DNA of 64,000 nt from Flaveria trinervia (taxonomy: Eukaryota; Streptophyta; Magnoliopsida; Asterales; Asteraceae). Both the position numbers and the translations under genes were made by a program. Shown here piece after piece: positions 1 through 10,323 of this stretch. Under the pieces are notes generated by a model. The model worked only from the letters and a program-made list of their open reading frames with translations. It made no database searches and was not told the origin of the DNA. The stretch covers positions 7,834,410 through 7,898,409 of the forward strand of contig CM046453.1 of assembly GCA_025506515.1 (NCBI GenBank), written 5' to 3'. How positions within the stretch are numbered: position 1 is the stretch's first letter; each line of letters starts with the position of its first letter.

Positions 1-794
1 GATGAAAAAATGAAAAAGCAATCAAACTAATAACCTATGTTGTGGGTGAGATCTGTGCAAAAAGAATAAAATTGCTTAAACAAAAAGATAGTTTATGCGC
101 CCCTCTACTATGTGGTGGCACTGACCTGAGGATAAGCATAACCTATATATTCTAGAATTCATTGTTGTTTGCTGCCTCTCTGCTATGCGGTGGCACTGAC
201 CTGAGGCTTGGCTTCTCTTTGAAAGCTCTAAGAATAGTTTCTTCTTGAATACTACCCTGAGACCGCTCAAAAATCTCCTGAGGAATGTTGATTACCAGAT
301 AAGTATGGGATCCACAAATTCTTGTTAAAATAATCAAACCTTAAACTGTCACCAATTTGTGTCAAAAGTTTATGTATGGATTTATGAGGACAAGTATACT
401 GACGATCATCATGGCTAAAATTCTTGAAAGTCCAAATCATTGTGGGAATCTAATAGTACTAGTATGATTTCCTAAACTTGCTAACGACTCTAGATGAAAG
501 AACAGATTCGAGCATCAAAAAGTTTTGATAACATGTCCCGAATGATTTAACGTACCTGTATGATTCCAAACTGAATCGGTCCACTTATAATCAAAATGAA
601 TTGAAGCTGCCCTTTCAGGAAATGAATCTTTTAGATTTCCATCTTAGAATTTCCACCTCACACAAAATCACAAAACCAAGTTTTAGTTTTGTATTTCAGT
701 TTTTAGTTCTTTTGATTTGTTTAAATATTGTCAATCTAGTTTGTTAAACATCGGATTATGCCATGGAACTCAATCAGGGATTTAATCAACTAAA
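1..794. other. Unassigned AT-rich sequence at left edge
   Basis: I recognise no gene. A phrase containing GTGGTGGCACTGACCTGAGG occurs twice, near 111-130 and 182-205, as a short imperfect direct repeat about 71 bases apart. This may be internal sequence of the retroelement that continues to the right, but I see no pol motif in it. Confidence 0.4.
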
Positions 795-796
795 AA

Positions 797-930
797 GGTC
801 ACGTCAGAGGTGACCACACGCGTTTTCAAATGCGAATGAGTCACGTCTGAGGTGACAAATTGTTTTAAAAGGATCACGTCTGAGGTGATCAAAGGTTGTC
901 AAAATTAAAATGATCATGTCTAAGATGATC
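797..930. repeat. Four-copy hairpin array, TCACGTCTGAGGTGA type
   Basis: Four imperfect palindromes lie at about 797-815, 839-855, 871-890 and 911-930, spaced 33-42 bases apart. The core is TCACGTCTGAGGTGA, in which TCAC and GTGA can pair. Outer bases co-vary between copies (GGTCAC...GTGACC, GATCAC...GTGATC, GATCAT...ATGATC), so pairing is kept although the sequence drifts. The array lies just left of the CAGTCG-type array of the same element. Confidence 0.7.
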
Positions 931-1004
931 GAATACTCATAATGGTTAATCAAAAGTTAAAAGAGATTAAGTGTGGAATGGTCATAAAGTCAAAATCATG
1001 AGTA

Positions 1005-1290
1005 TGATCCACTCGCACGACTGGACCGTAAGTATGGACCAACCGTGCGAATGGACCATACTTATGCCCTAGATAGTCGGATGGAGCATGAGTATGAACC
1101 ATTCACCCGAATGGCATATCAGATTGAGCCAGTCGCCCGAATAGAGATGTGCGAATGAGTCAGTCGCCCGACTGAAACCCAGTCGGCCAACTGAATGTGA
1201 TCGACTGAACCAATCGCACGACTGAAGTCCATTGCCCGAATGAAACGAGCGATTTGGTCCAGTCGGCCGATTGAAAGCAGATTCAGTATA
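1005..1290. repeat. CAGTCG/CGACTG palindromic motif array upstream of env-like ORF
   Basis: Variants of CAGTCGCCCGACTG, CAGTCGGCCGATTG and TCGCACGACTGA recur many times here. The array also contains GGACCATACTTATGC, close to GGACCATACGCATG in the 3' LTR at about 4965-4980. It ends directly before a TATAAATA box at 1287, the same order seen in the LTR (array, then TATAAATA at about 5164). It therefore resembles an LTR U3 promoter placed inside the element. Confidence 0.75.
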
Positions 1291-1294
1291 AATA
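1287..1294 (+). promoter_or_regulatory. TATAAATA box, candidate internal or diverged-LTR promoter
   Basis: TATAAATA directly follows the CAGTCG array and lies about 640 bases before the env-like ATG at 1934. A possible donor CAG/GTACAA is at 1432/1433, and a pyrimidine-poor but AG-ending acceptor-like site (TGTGTTACAG) ends at 1929, so a leader exon plus intron is possible. It could instead belong to a diverged 5' LTR. I found no TGTAGATAC start upstream to support that. Confidence 0.45.
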
Positions 1295-1654
1295 GAGCCA
1301 TAGTCGATCGCATAAACTCATCACCCCTCATTCGCCCTAAATCGCATTTTGTACCGTTACTCTGCCAAAATTTCTTCTGATTGAATTTGACACCTAATTT
1401 CGATATTCTGATGATCTCTACTTGTTATACAGGTACAATGTGGTATTATCTAACCGAAGTTCAGTTGATTTGAGCCCTAACTTATGAATTTCGGCCCTTA
1501 CAAGAACCGAAACTGTTATTGGACGAATAACCTAGCTTAACTAATTAAAATGTTGAAATCAAGGTTATTAGGTTATTAGTAGAGTGATTGCGAGTCTAAT
1601 GAACCAAAACACGACGTCTAATTTTGAGAATTGGTCCAAATTCGAATTTTAGTT

Positions 1655-1870
1655 GAACGAACAATGGGTCATGCGACTGGACACCCGGATGAACCCCAAT
1701 CGCACGACTGAGTTGGCTGAATGACTCAGTCGGCCGAATGGATAATCAGAATGAGCTCATTCGGCCGACTGAACCAATCGCAGGCTCAGTCGCAGGTTCA
1801 GTCACCCGACTGTATTCATTCGCCTGTTAGGTCAACCGACTAAACTCAGTCGTATGGTTCAATCGCATGT
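1655..1870. repeat. Second CAGTCG-type array
   Basis: Repeats such as CAGTCGGCCGAATG, TCGGCCGACTGAACC and TCAGTCACCCGACTG lie just before the env-like ORF. The inverted copy of this element has the matching array at 58266-58455. Phrases such as CGGCCGACTGAACCAATCGC are kept in both, so the array is a family feature and not chance. Confidence 0.75.
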
Positions 1871-1933
1871 TTAACTTGAACTGAACTTTGTTGTGTGGTG
1901 ATCTAATGTCTATGTGTCTTGTGTTACAGATTG

Positions 1934-4680
1934 ATGGCTGACAAGTGGTCCATAAACCCCAAGCACAACATTTATGCCCATTTGGATGCCACGACTCGGA
2001 ACGGTGCCGAGTTTGCAGGGATCATTGCATTCCTAAAGAGATCCCGGATTCACCGAGTTATATCCACACCGTGCACTCCCTATAGGTCTATATAGCAGGC
2101 CTTCTGGGAGGGGGCATCGGTTGATCGTTCACAAGAGCCATAAAGCATCCGGAGTACCATTTTTGGGCAGGATATTGAGGTGACTGCAACTGATACTCGT
2201 CGAGTACTCGACCTGGGTGTATGTATGTATCCCTGAGGTGACTGCAGCTAAACCTAGAGGCAAAGGGCAAGGAGGGATTCTGCATGTATCCCAGATTCTT
2301 GCAGATGATCATCGATGAGAAGCTGCATGCCTTCCCCAAAGAGAGCCACGATGCTGTATCGTTGGAGATTATGGATGACACGACCTTGGGCCGCATGAAG
2401 GTCTATAGGGGGAAGCAAGTCAAGCCCCCTGTGAAGAGACTCTTCGGGCATCTGGCCAAGGCTGATTATGTGGCACCATGAGGAGAGTGATTCAGATGTA
2501 GAGCTGATTGCTCTCCTATCTAATGACTCCTATGACGATGACGATGACACCGGCGGAGACTCTGGGCCCGCTTCTACTAGGGGCCCCACTACCCATGTTG
2601 CATCTCCACCTCCTACAGATGCCACCACTGCCAGCTTTCATCAGGATTTTTGTCCTCTAGATGAGGAGGCAGAGAGTGATGAGGAGGCAGAGAGTGATGA
2701 GGAGCCTCTCACGAGGACTGTGGGCAGCAGGGTGGTTGCCACAAAGAGAGGTTTGAGGGCGGTTGGTGGACGCCCAGGGGAGTCCGGGGATGCTGCTGCT
2801 GATCCAGATCCCACATATGCCCCAGACCCGCCCAGCAGCCAAGGGGGAGCCTCTGTGCCTAGAGGCTCAAGGAAGAAGAGGATGGCACATCCCTATGGCA
2901 AGAAGGGGAAGAGACTGAAGTTTACCCTGACCTCATCCACCACCACAGCCACTACCTCAACCACACCTTCCACCACTACCATCACCACTGCTACCACACC
3001 ACCTGCCACCACCTCTACCACCTCACATACCACTACCACACCCACTCCACTAAGTACCCACATCCAATCCACCACCACTACAGCTCATCCACCACCACTA
3101 CAGCTCATCCACCACCACCTACATCTATACCACCCCTAATCTTCACCACTGCCACTACCACCTCTAGCCACCAAGCAGGACTATCATCTTACCTCTCATT
3201 TCCATCTGGATCATCTCTACCTCTTAGTGGGGTAGAGGAACAACTCTCAGCACTGAACCGTATGGTGCTGAAGCTGTTAGCAGCCGATGATGAGAAGACT
3301 GCGTAGATTCGTCAGTTAGTAGAGCTTACTGCTACACAATCTCAACAGATATCTCAGTAGGCGGCAGCTGATTGAGCAGCAGGCACAGTAGATGGCTGCT
3401 CAGAGCCTAGAGATGTCCCAACTTCAGGAGCAAAATGTCCACTCAGCAAAGAGGATAGAGGAGTTGGAGGCTACTAGCAAGACCATCATGCTCAAGCTCA
3501 AGGGCTCGAAGGATGAGCCACTAAACATCAAGTCTCAACTCACAATGATACTTGACCTGCAAGGGATAGTCAGGAGGTTTGTGAGTTACACTCCTGAAGA
3601 AGGAGAAATAATCCATGACCTTACTGATGAGCAACTTGCTGAGATGTTCAGACTGAATCCCGACGAGATCGTGAAGGATGCTCCTACAATGGACATTGAC
3701 AGTGACGATGAGCTTAAGGATGTCGATGAAATCGAGATTGAAAACGTCACTGCTCAACATTATCCAGAGTACGCTGACAAGGAGGGAAATGTAGTCCCCA
3801 ATCTAGGCGACTCCCTTGTTAGTGATACTTTTGAAACTCTGGATAAGATGGAGCAAGAGTCAGATAAGAAGGAAGACAAAGCCCAAGCCTCAGTCGTCGA
3901 CGTCAATATCAGAAAGGCTGAATGGGCAGCGTGTTTTACAGAAGTTAGAGCCCAGCGCAGTGCTCCAAAGTAAAATGTCTACACCAAACTCTATAAAGTA
4001 AAAAAGCATCACAAGGTGTCAGGAAAAATTATTGCGTGGGCCTATTTTGAAGATCTTAACGTCTATGTTGTTAAAAGAGAGAAAGGGATCGAGTACTTCA
4101 GATTCCCACACGATCTGAAGACTCTTCCAGGTTTTGAGCTTAACCAGTTAGCAAAATTGAAATTGCTATATGCTGACCCTCATAAGATGTTAGGCTGGTT
4201 TGAAGCAGCTTTAAAGATAGAGTACCACACCCGTTGGGTCAACTTCAAGCCTCAACAACCAACTAGGTATATCGGGAGATCTGAAGTTGATACCATAAAT
4301 GGGAAGCCTAAAATAATGCTGAAGTGGAGTCCTCCGCGCACGATGTCTAGAATCCCTCTTCGGGAAATGCCACAGGACTTCACTCCACACTTCAAGTGGT
4401 GGTACTATGATTGGAGAATAGGCGAGACAGTCATAGTGTTGAACAGAAATGGTAGCATGGAAACTATCAGGGTGTTTGACCCTATGTGGCTCACTAACTT
4501 GTCATCTGATGATGTTTACACTTTATACAAGTGGCCATTATTCTATGACTCGTAGGATATTGTACAAGCTCTCCAATTCCAGAATGTGATACGACTCTGC
4601 TTTGCTTTTGAAATACATGCAGGAGTCACAAGAGAGGAGAAGTATAAGAAGTATAAGAATCTTATGAAGAATGTAAGACA
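1934..4680 (+). pseudogene. Decayed Sirevirus env-like third ORF, copy 1
   Basis: The reading starts at ATGGCTGAC (1934), just after TTACAG. The N-terminal part (SINPKHN, HLDATTRNGAEFAG) matches the better copy at 58187 on the minus strand. A stop (TAG) lies at about 2092, and roughly 400 bases of the N-terminal domain are missing near 2185-2250. The remainder reads CMYPRFLQMIIDEK at 2284, then an acidic stretch, a Thr/Pro-rich mucin-like stretch (about 2930-3130), a Gln-rich coiled-coil-like part, a segment with TPEEGEIIHDLTDEQ (about 3590) and a C-terminal domain (WAYFEDLNVYVV to WPLFYDS, 4035-4555). It is followed by a polypurine tract and the 3' LTR, the position of the env-like gene in Sireviruses. 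Stops and frameshifts rule out one intact protein. The function of this ORF is unknown, and env-like is a positional label. Confidence 0.75.
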
Positions 4681-4709
4681 GTAGATGAAACTAGGTCCAA
4701 GGGGGAGTT

Positions 4710-5423
4710 TGTAGATACATGTGTACCTAGTTTCTGAGCTTAATGTAAAATGTCTTTATTGTCTTACACATATGTAATAGAATGGGTACTTAATGAAATA
4801 CAATGTGTGGTTGTGCTTATAATATTGAATATTTCATTGCTTAGTATGTAATAAAACTTAATTGAACTTACTAAATAGATTTGTGGTTGTTTGAATAGAT
4901 CTAAGTCAAATAATGATTGTGAAACATATTCAAACTTAATCATATGAAGTTCTCATGCGAATAATGGACCATACGCATGAACAACTTCATGCTAATGAAC
5001 CAGTTGCACGACTGAACCAGGAGACTGGATCAGTCGCATGATTGTAACATGAGATTGACTCAGTCGCACGACTAAACACTTAGTCGTGCGAATGGATCAA
5101 CCGCATGACTCAATCGCATGACTGAACAAATGGTTCAGTCACCCGAATAAGAAACCCTAACCTATAAATACCACTTAAATCGTGGAAACACTTCGAATAC
5201 CTACGTACTAAATCGTACCCTAGCCGTCCAGAGACCTCTAAGAACATGTTCCAAGTTCATAGATCGCACTAGATCGATTACCAATCATTCTTAACGTTTA
5301 GATTCAATCCATAATTGTTTCTACGTGCGTTCTCACTGATTGGATCGCCAATCAAATAGGATTCCGCACTATTTGATCCGGTAGTATTTCAGTTAGTATT
5401 TCGTTCGATACACGATCCTAACA
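4710..5423 (+). repeat. 3' LTR of Sirevirus copy 1
   Basis: The LTR starts TGTAGATAC after the purine tract AAGGGGGAGTT (4699-4709) and ends GATCCTAACA. An inverted homologue with the same ends is at 51520-52260. It holds a CAGTCG-type array (about 4960-5155) followed by TATAAATA at about 5164. The upstream purine tract is nearly the same as that of the complete Sirevirus at 33412, which supports the same lineage. Confidence 0.85.
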
Positions 5424-5859
5424 AATTTAAACTTTAAATTTATTAAAACTCTAATGTTAATTTAACAACTTCTTTTTTATTAAATATTTGTAGACTTTAT
5501 GAATCTAATAAGAATTTGTAATTTGATTATTTATTTTAATTGAATATTTAAAATCTTATAAATATTAATAACCTTTAATAGACCTTACATATTTGTAAAA
5601 ATAATTCTCTTTGTATTTTAATCTTTTATTTTAGTTTTATTATTTAAACTCATAAATGACAAATAAACTTCATGAATTCATAAAAATTATTCTATAAATC
5701 ATAAAATTATAATAAATTGATTTAATAAATGGAAGTTAAATAAATAGTATTATTATTATTTGTGAAGGACTAAATAAATTAAATTGCTAGCTAATGTATT
5801 TGATTTTCTAAAATTATCCCAACGGATTTGGGTTTGGGTTTCTATTTTCCAAAATGGGC
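5424..5859. other. AT-rich sequence without a gene
   Basis: The sequence is strongly AT-rich with no coding signal. It may be the eroded LTR of the Tekay remnant whose LTR/internal junction lies at about 5868. I cannot show this from sequence alone. Confidence 0.3.
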
Positions 5860-7095
5860 AGATGTTATAGTATCCCCTACTTTAGAAAACTTCGTCCCGA
5901 AATTTAATCACGAGAAAATTAATTTCAAGGTTATTTGAAAACTTAGATTTCATTTTGTGTTTGCAAGGGAACTCCTGGGAGCGTTTAATTTCAATAAGTT
6001 TAATTATGATATTTTGCTACGCTTAACTTTATTTAATTTCATGAGTTGAGGTTTCATATGTTTCTTGATAAGTTGAATAGATCATCAATTTGTTTAGAAC
6101 TTTTGGTTGACAAGCTTTTGCATTTTAGACGGTACATGACAACTAAGGAAGTTTTTTTATGAGTGAAGCACCAAGTGTCAGATCAATACGAGAGTCGACT
6201 TGACGAACACGAGAAATATTCTTAAGACACTTTTCGAAGATATATGAATTCATAGGAGCTCCTCAAAGCAAATAACTTCGATATGGTTCTTACATGATCG
6301 ATTCTTGTTTACTATGTCATTGAGGTTTCAAAGTTACATTAGTTTAAAGTTGTACCAAAATCGTGTTTGTTAAGTTAATGGTTCAGTTTAGAATAAGAGT
6401 ATCATTGAAATGAGTTTTTAGAATTAGTGCGATTTTAAGGTAAAGGCATTCAAAAAGATTATTAAAAGTTATTGTGAGAATTGGGTAATAAGTTTTAAGT
6501 TCCAGGAAGACAAGATCAATGATAAGACGATTAAAATAACAAGGTGTTTTGAGTGTAACGTTCAGTTTACAAACCAAAGCAATACGTTGACTTATCAAAG
6601 TATTAGGTCAAGTACAACTTTAATGAAGACATGCACACCTATAATTGGATACTCACCCCAAGGGTTCCCATGTAAGGTAAACGAATCCATCGGTTGATTT
6701 GGATTTATATGAATACCTTGCCTAGACAAAACACCTCGAGATACACGCATCACGCTCTTCCAACGTTACATGTTTCAAGTTGTAGGACACAGACTTTGAC
6801 GAGACTTGAAACCACAAATAACGATTCAAAACTCAGTTTGAAAACCATTTTATTTAGGCACATAGTGCCTTAGAATATAATTTAAGATTCGTGTGTGCAT
6901 TGATAAGATTCAAAGTATAACAAGAAAACATAAGGCATATAATCACATATTCAAGTATAACATATAAGCACGTAAAATCCTATCTAAGCATATAAAGTAC
7001 ATGAGATGACTCATGTGTAAAGGTACTTAGTTATAGTCTAGGTCATTCCATTTCTAATAACATAATTTCCTATAACTATGGCTCTGATATCAATA
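5860..7095 (-). mobile_element. Internally deleted Tekay-type Gypsy remnant
   Basis: On the minus strand, 5868-5925 reads like the purine tract and start of the 3' LTR of the Tekay element at 60923: both contain GGGACGAA, then AGTAGGGGA, then a few bases and AACATC. At 7079-7094 the plus strand has ATGGCTCTGATATCAA, the complement of a primer-binding site for initiator tRNA-Met. Only about 1.2 kb lies between these landmarks, so nearly the whole polyprotein is gone. No ORF of note remains. Confidence 0.5.
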
Positions 7096-7097
7096 AC

Positions 7098-7272
7098 CTA
7101 ATTCTTTATAACCATCCCCTATTTTTGACCAACTCCAAGGAGCTGCTATTTTCTCAAAAATTGATTTACGTTCCGGTTATCATCAATTACGAGTTCATGA
7201 TGATGATATCCCAAAAACTGTGTCCGCACTCGATATGGGCACTATGAGTTCATGGTTATGCCTTTTGGGCAC
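7098..7272 (+). pseudogene. Gypsy reverse transcriptase fragment
   Basis: A short + strand segment translates to FDQLQGAAIFSKIDLRSGYH followed by LRVHDDDIPKT, the conserved RT block of Ty3/Gypsy Tekay elements. It matches the RT at about 63,500 in this window. It is cut on both sides: the proline-rich block before it is partly deleted, and after IPKT the frame is lost. Its strand is opposite to the adjacent Tekay remnant, so it is probably a separate fragment or a rearranged piece. Confidence 0.8.
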
Positions 7273-7806
7273 TAAAGTTTTGGGTTTACCCTTATACAAT
7301 ATAAATTTAGTTCCGTTTACGTTTAGATGTAATTAGGAACCACTCGAGTCAAATATAAAATGTTTCCATACTTAACTCTATACACTTTAAGATTGTCTAT
7401 GTTTTGACATACTTATATGTTTTGATGTTATATTTGTTTAGAAATGAGTTGGATCAAATATAAACATTTTAGTGCTTATTTTTATGTAACCATTTGAGTT
7501 GACTTGAGTTTCGACATTGGTTTGTTTGAAAATGCGTCGGGTCAATATGAAAATTTTCATTTACTATACGTATGGACGTAAATTTAGTTCGAAAAATGTC
7601 GTAGCAATTGTAAGTCTATGTTTCGGCATGCATTACTTTTGTTTGAAAACGAGTCAGGTAAAATATTGAACGTTTTTGTTCAACGATATAAGTTCGAGTT
7701 ACTATACATATTAACGTAATTTGGAAACGAGTCGGGTAGATTGTAATCTATATTTTATCATATTACGTACATTATCGCAACAATGCGCGATGGACAATAA
7801 ACCTAG
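7273..7806 (+). mobile_element. Repeat-rich stretch ending in a Helitron-like 3' terminus
   Basis: Several degenerate units related to GAGTCGGGTCAAATATAAA recur between 7340 and 7745. The stretch ends with CGCAACAATGCGCG, which can form a small hairpin, followed after 14 bases by CCTAG and T. A hairpin then CTAG before T is the 3' signature of Helitrons. I could not identify the matching 5' TC end. Confidence 0.4.
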
Positions 7807-8911
7807 TTTATCTTATTATGTAAACCATATAATACAATTGCATGTAGTATAGAAAACTGAATCTAGCTAAATGCATATAAATGTTTGAACTATATTAAGA
7901 TGTATTATCTATATATGTATAAATGTATATATGGCATGCTAATGTGTTAAGTTACTCATTTATTTATATTATATATAAAACATATGAGAAAGGTATTTTA
8001 AGATACTATTAAACTAAAAACACTTACCTCACTTAATGAATAAGGTACAACCATTTTTAAAAGTAAAATTGTATTTTTAACATTATTTACAAATTACCCC
8101 TTACAATTAGTTTTATAATAACCTTATATTTACTATAAATTATATAAAATTTTATATTATCTACCCATAAACAAAAAAGCTTAGTTTGTTTTAAGATTTA
8201 TATTATCAGTCTATCATATTTAAAACTTTTTGATACTACAATGGTAAATATGTAATTTTTAAATATTTTGGTGTAAATTTTTTGTTGAACTGATATATAT
8301 TTTGTAAGGTACAATAACTAAATGCATAAATGTACAAATCATCATGCAAAATCCATTTATTTGGTGTTTTAAATTTTAGCTTTGAAAAAAATATATTTGT
8401 AAAATTGCTATAAGATTACCAAAAATTAAAAACTCGTGCCGAATGTAAAATGTTGTCCTGCCGTATTGCGCAGACACCCTTTGAGTTGTTTATAAAGATA
8501 TGTTAGTATGTTAGTTTAATAACATTATACTCATGGCATCACCTTTTTTACAAAACACGTTAATCATATACGTTGTCAATCGTGTAACTAATATATAAAA
8601 GTAACAACTTAACTAGGAATGGTACATAAAAAAATTATATACATGGAAGATTTACGTGTGACGGACTTGTGGTAGTACCACGACAACCGTCACCAATAGT
8701 TTTTGGTTGGATTGCATTTATTTGACGGTGATCCAACAATGCTAAAAACATCCACATTAAATATTAAAACAAGTAAAAGTTGATGGTGAAAAAAGAGTGG
8801 CACTGGTAACATCATATGTGCCTACGAAATAATAATACACAGTAATAAGTTTAATAACATTGAATACTTAGAACAAAGTAATTGAATAATATCTATTAAT
8901 CATTTAAAGCA
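7807..8911. other. AT-rich intergenic sequence
   Basis: I see no coding signal, RNA gene or recognisable repeat in this stretch. AT-rich homopolymer runs dominate. Confidence 0.5.
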
Positions 8912-8924
8912 TTTTAATTTTTAA

Positions 8925-9196
8925 GTTTTCTTTAAACGATCAACAAATAATTTTTAAGCCCGATCACCCGGGTACAGCCATTGACGAAAGGTCACTCACG
9001 CCCGCGAACACAGACAACGCTGGTGACCCGGCTCGCCCACCATTCCAAGGGAAACCCACCATCTAAAGGCTCACTGTGGTAAAACCCTTGACCCACTAGA
9101 AACATATTGCATCTAGTAAGACTCCAATCCATAACCTTTAATTTGAAAAATCATAAAATGTCTTCTCTTAAACCAATTGATTTAGAACTTATTGGC
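8925..9196 (-). mobile_element. tRNA-derived SINE, copy 1
   Basis: The element is flanked by a perfect 13-bp target duplication, TTTTAATTTTTAA, at 8912-8924 and 9197-9209. On the minus strand the head reads AAATCAATTGGTTTAAGA (A-box-like), and about 50 bases later GGATTGGAGTCTTAC (B-box-like), as in tRNA-derived SINEs. The body contains GGTTTTACCACAGTGAGCC and ends in an A-rich tail. A second copy in inverted orientation lies at about 50512-50785, with most of the body conserved. Confidence 0.85.
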
Positions 9197-9209
9197 TTTT
9201 AATTTTTAA

Positions 9210-10323
9210 ATGTCAAAGGATAGAGAGACATCATGTTTTTATTAGTTTTTCCCCAACCCTTCTATTAATTTTTATCAAGTTTGGAGAGTGTTATATTATT
9301 ATTTTTCATTATCCTGATACGCGCGTGCGCGTGATACGGTACAAAATTCATATAAACCCAATCGGTAAGTACCGATTAATATTCTCTTGTTTCTTAATAT
9401 ATTCTGAACAATTCTACACATAATACCCTTTTTCCCTTTACCCTTTACATAGTTGATAATACAAGTATCTTCAGTATTCCACAAGACTTTTCATTCACAT
9501 CACAACTCGATCTTCAATCTCTCAACCTTCGATCTCTGTTCCACATCTTTTCAGATCGTGATCCGTTGTGGTATCCTCTCAGATTCAGTGTTGATGTGTT
9601 TACTTTTCAGTTAGTTGTGTTTGATTTGATCTGATTCGTAGTGTTTTAGGGTTTTGGCAATTTGTTTGGATTTAGTAGGTTTTTTGGTTAGGAGTTGTTG
9701 TAGTGATGTAATGGAGATCCGGATTTGATGTCTGAGTTGTTGGATGTTGGTGCTCTCTTTGATTTGATGTAGTAGTTAGGGTTGTGGAACGAATTGGCGG
9801 TAGTGTTCTCTTTCGATGATTGCTTGATCGTATTATTTTAAAGTAGTTGGTTGTTATTTTTGGATTTACCAGAAGAATTGCTTAGATAGTTAGATTGTTT
9901 AGTCTCACACATTTGAAACGCGTATATTATAGGTGGTAGTAGATGTTAAGTTTCTGCTGTAGAATCTTTCTCTTGAGTTTGTTTATCCTTTTGAAAGAGT
10001 GCTCATTTGGGAAGGTTATAGTTAAGTAATTAATGATTTAAAAGCAGGGAGCTTGGTGTAGATTTTTTCATACTGCTATAGTATCTTTTTGGTTGGTTAA
10101 GTTGAAAAAACTTTAACTTTCAAGCTATATGATTTGACAAGCCATTTAGGTGAAGAATAATGATCACAGAGTTAATGACATATCTGAAATTCTGAATACT
10201 TTACATAGACTTGGGTTTGCATTGTACATGTATGTGACTTGTACTTGTTTTATGTGAATTCAGGTTGAGTGCTGTGGGATAGGGTAATCTGGTTGAGTTT
10301 ACGAGTTACACTACTGAGCAAAG
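9210..10323 (+). promoter_or_regulatory. Upstream region and probable 5' UTR intron of the Hsp70 gene
   Basis: Pyrimidine-rich leader sequence (CTCGATCTTCAATCTCTCAACC) near 9505-9530 looks like a plant 5' UTR. T/G-rich sequence with no coding signal follows, and an acceptor-like TGTGAATTCAG ends at 10263, 60 bases before the ATG. I infer a 5' UTR intron of roughly 0.7 kb. The donor is not certain. I found no convincing heat-shock element. Confidence 0.5.

Noticed and set aside
950..1430. Plain 5' LTR of Sirevirus copy 1
   Set aside because: It shares the array and TATA order with the 3' LTR, but I found neither its TGTAGATAC start nor its CCTAACA end; kept only as an alternative.
9290..9500. 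Heat-shock element upstream of the Hsp70 gene
   Set aside because: TTCTGAACAATTC near 9401 has the wrong spacing for alternating GAA/TTC pentamers.
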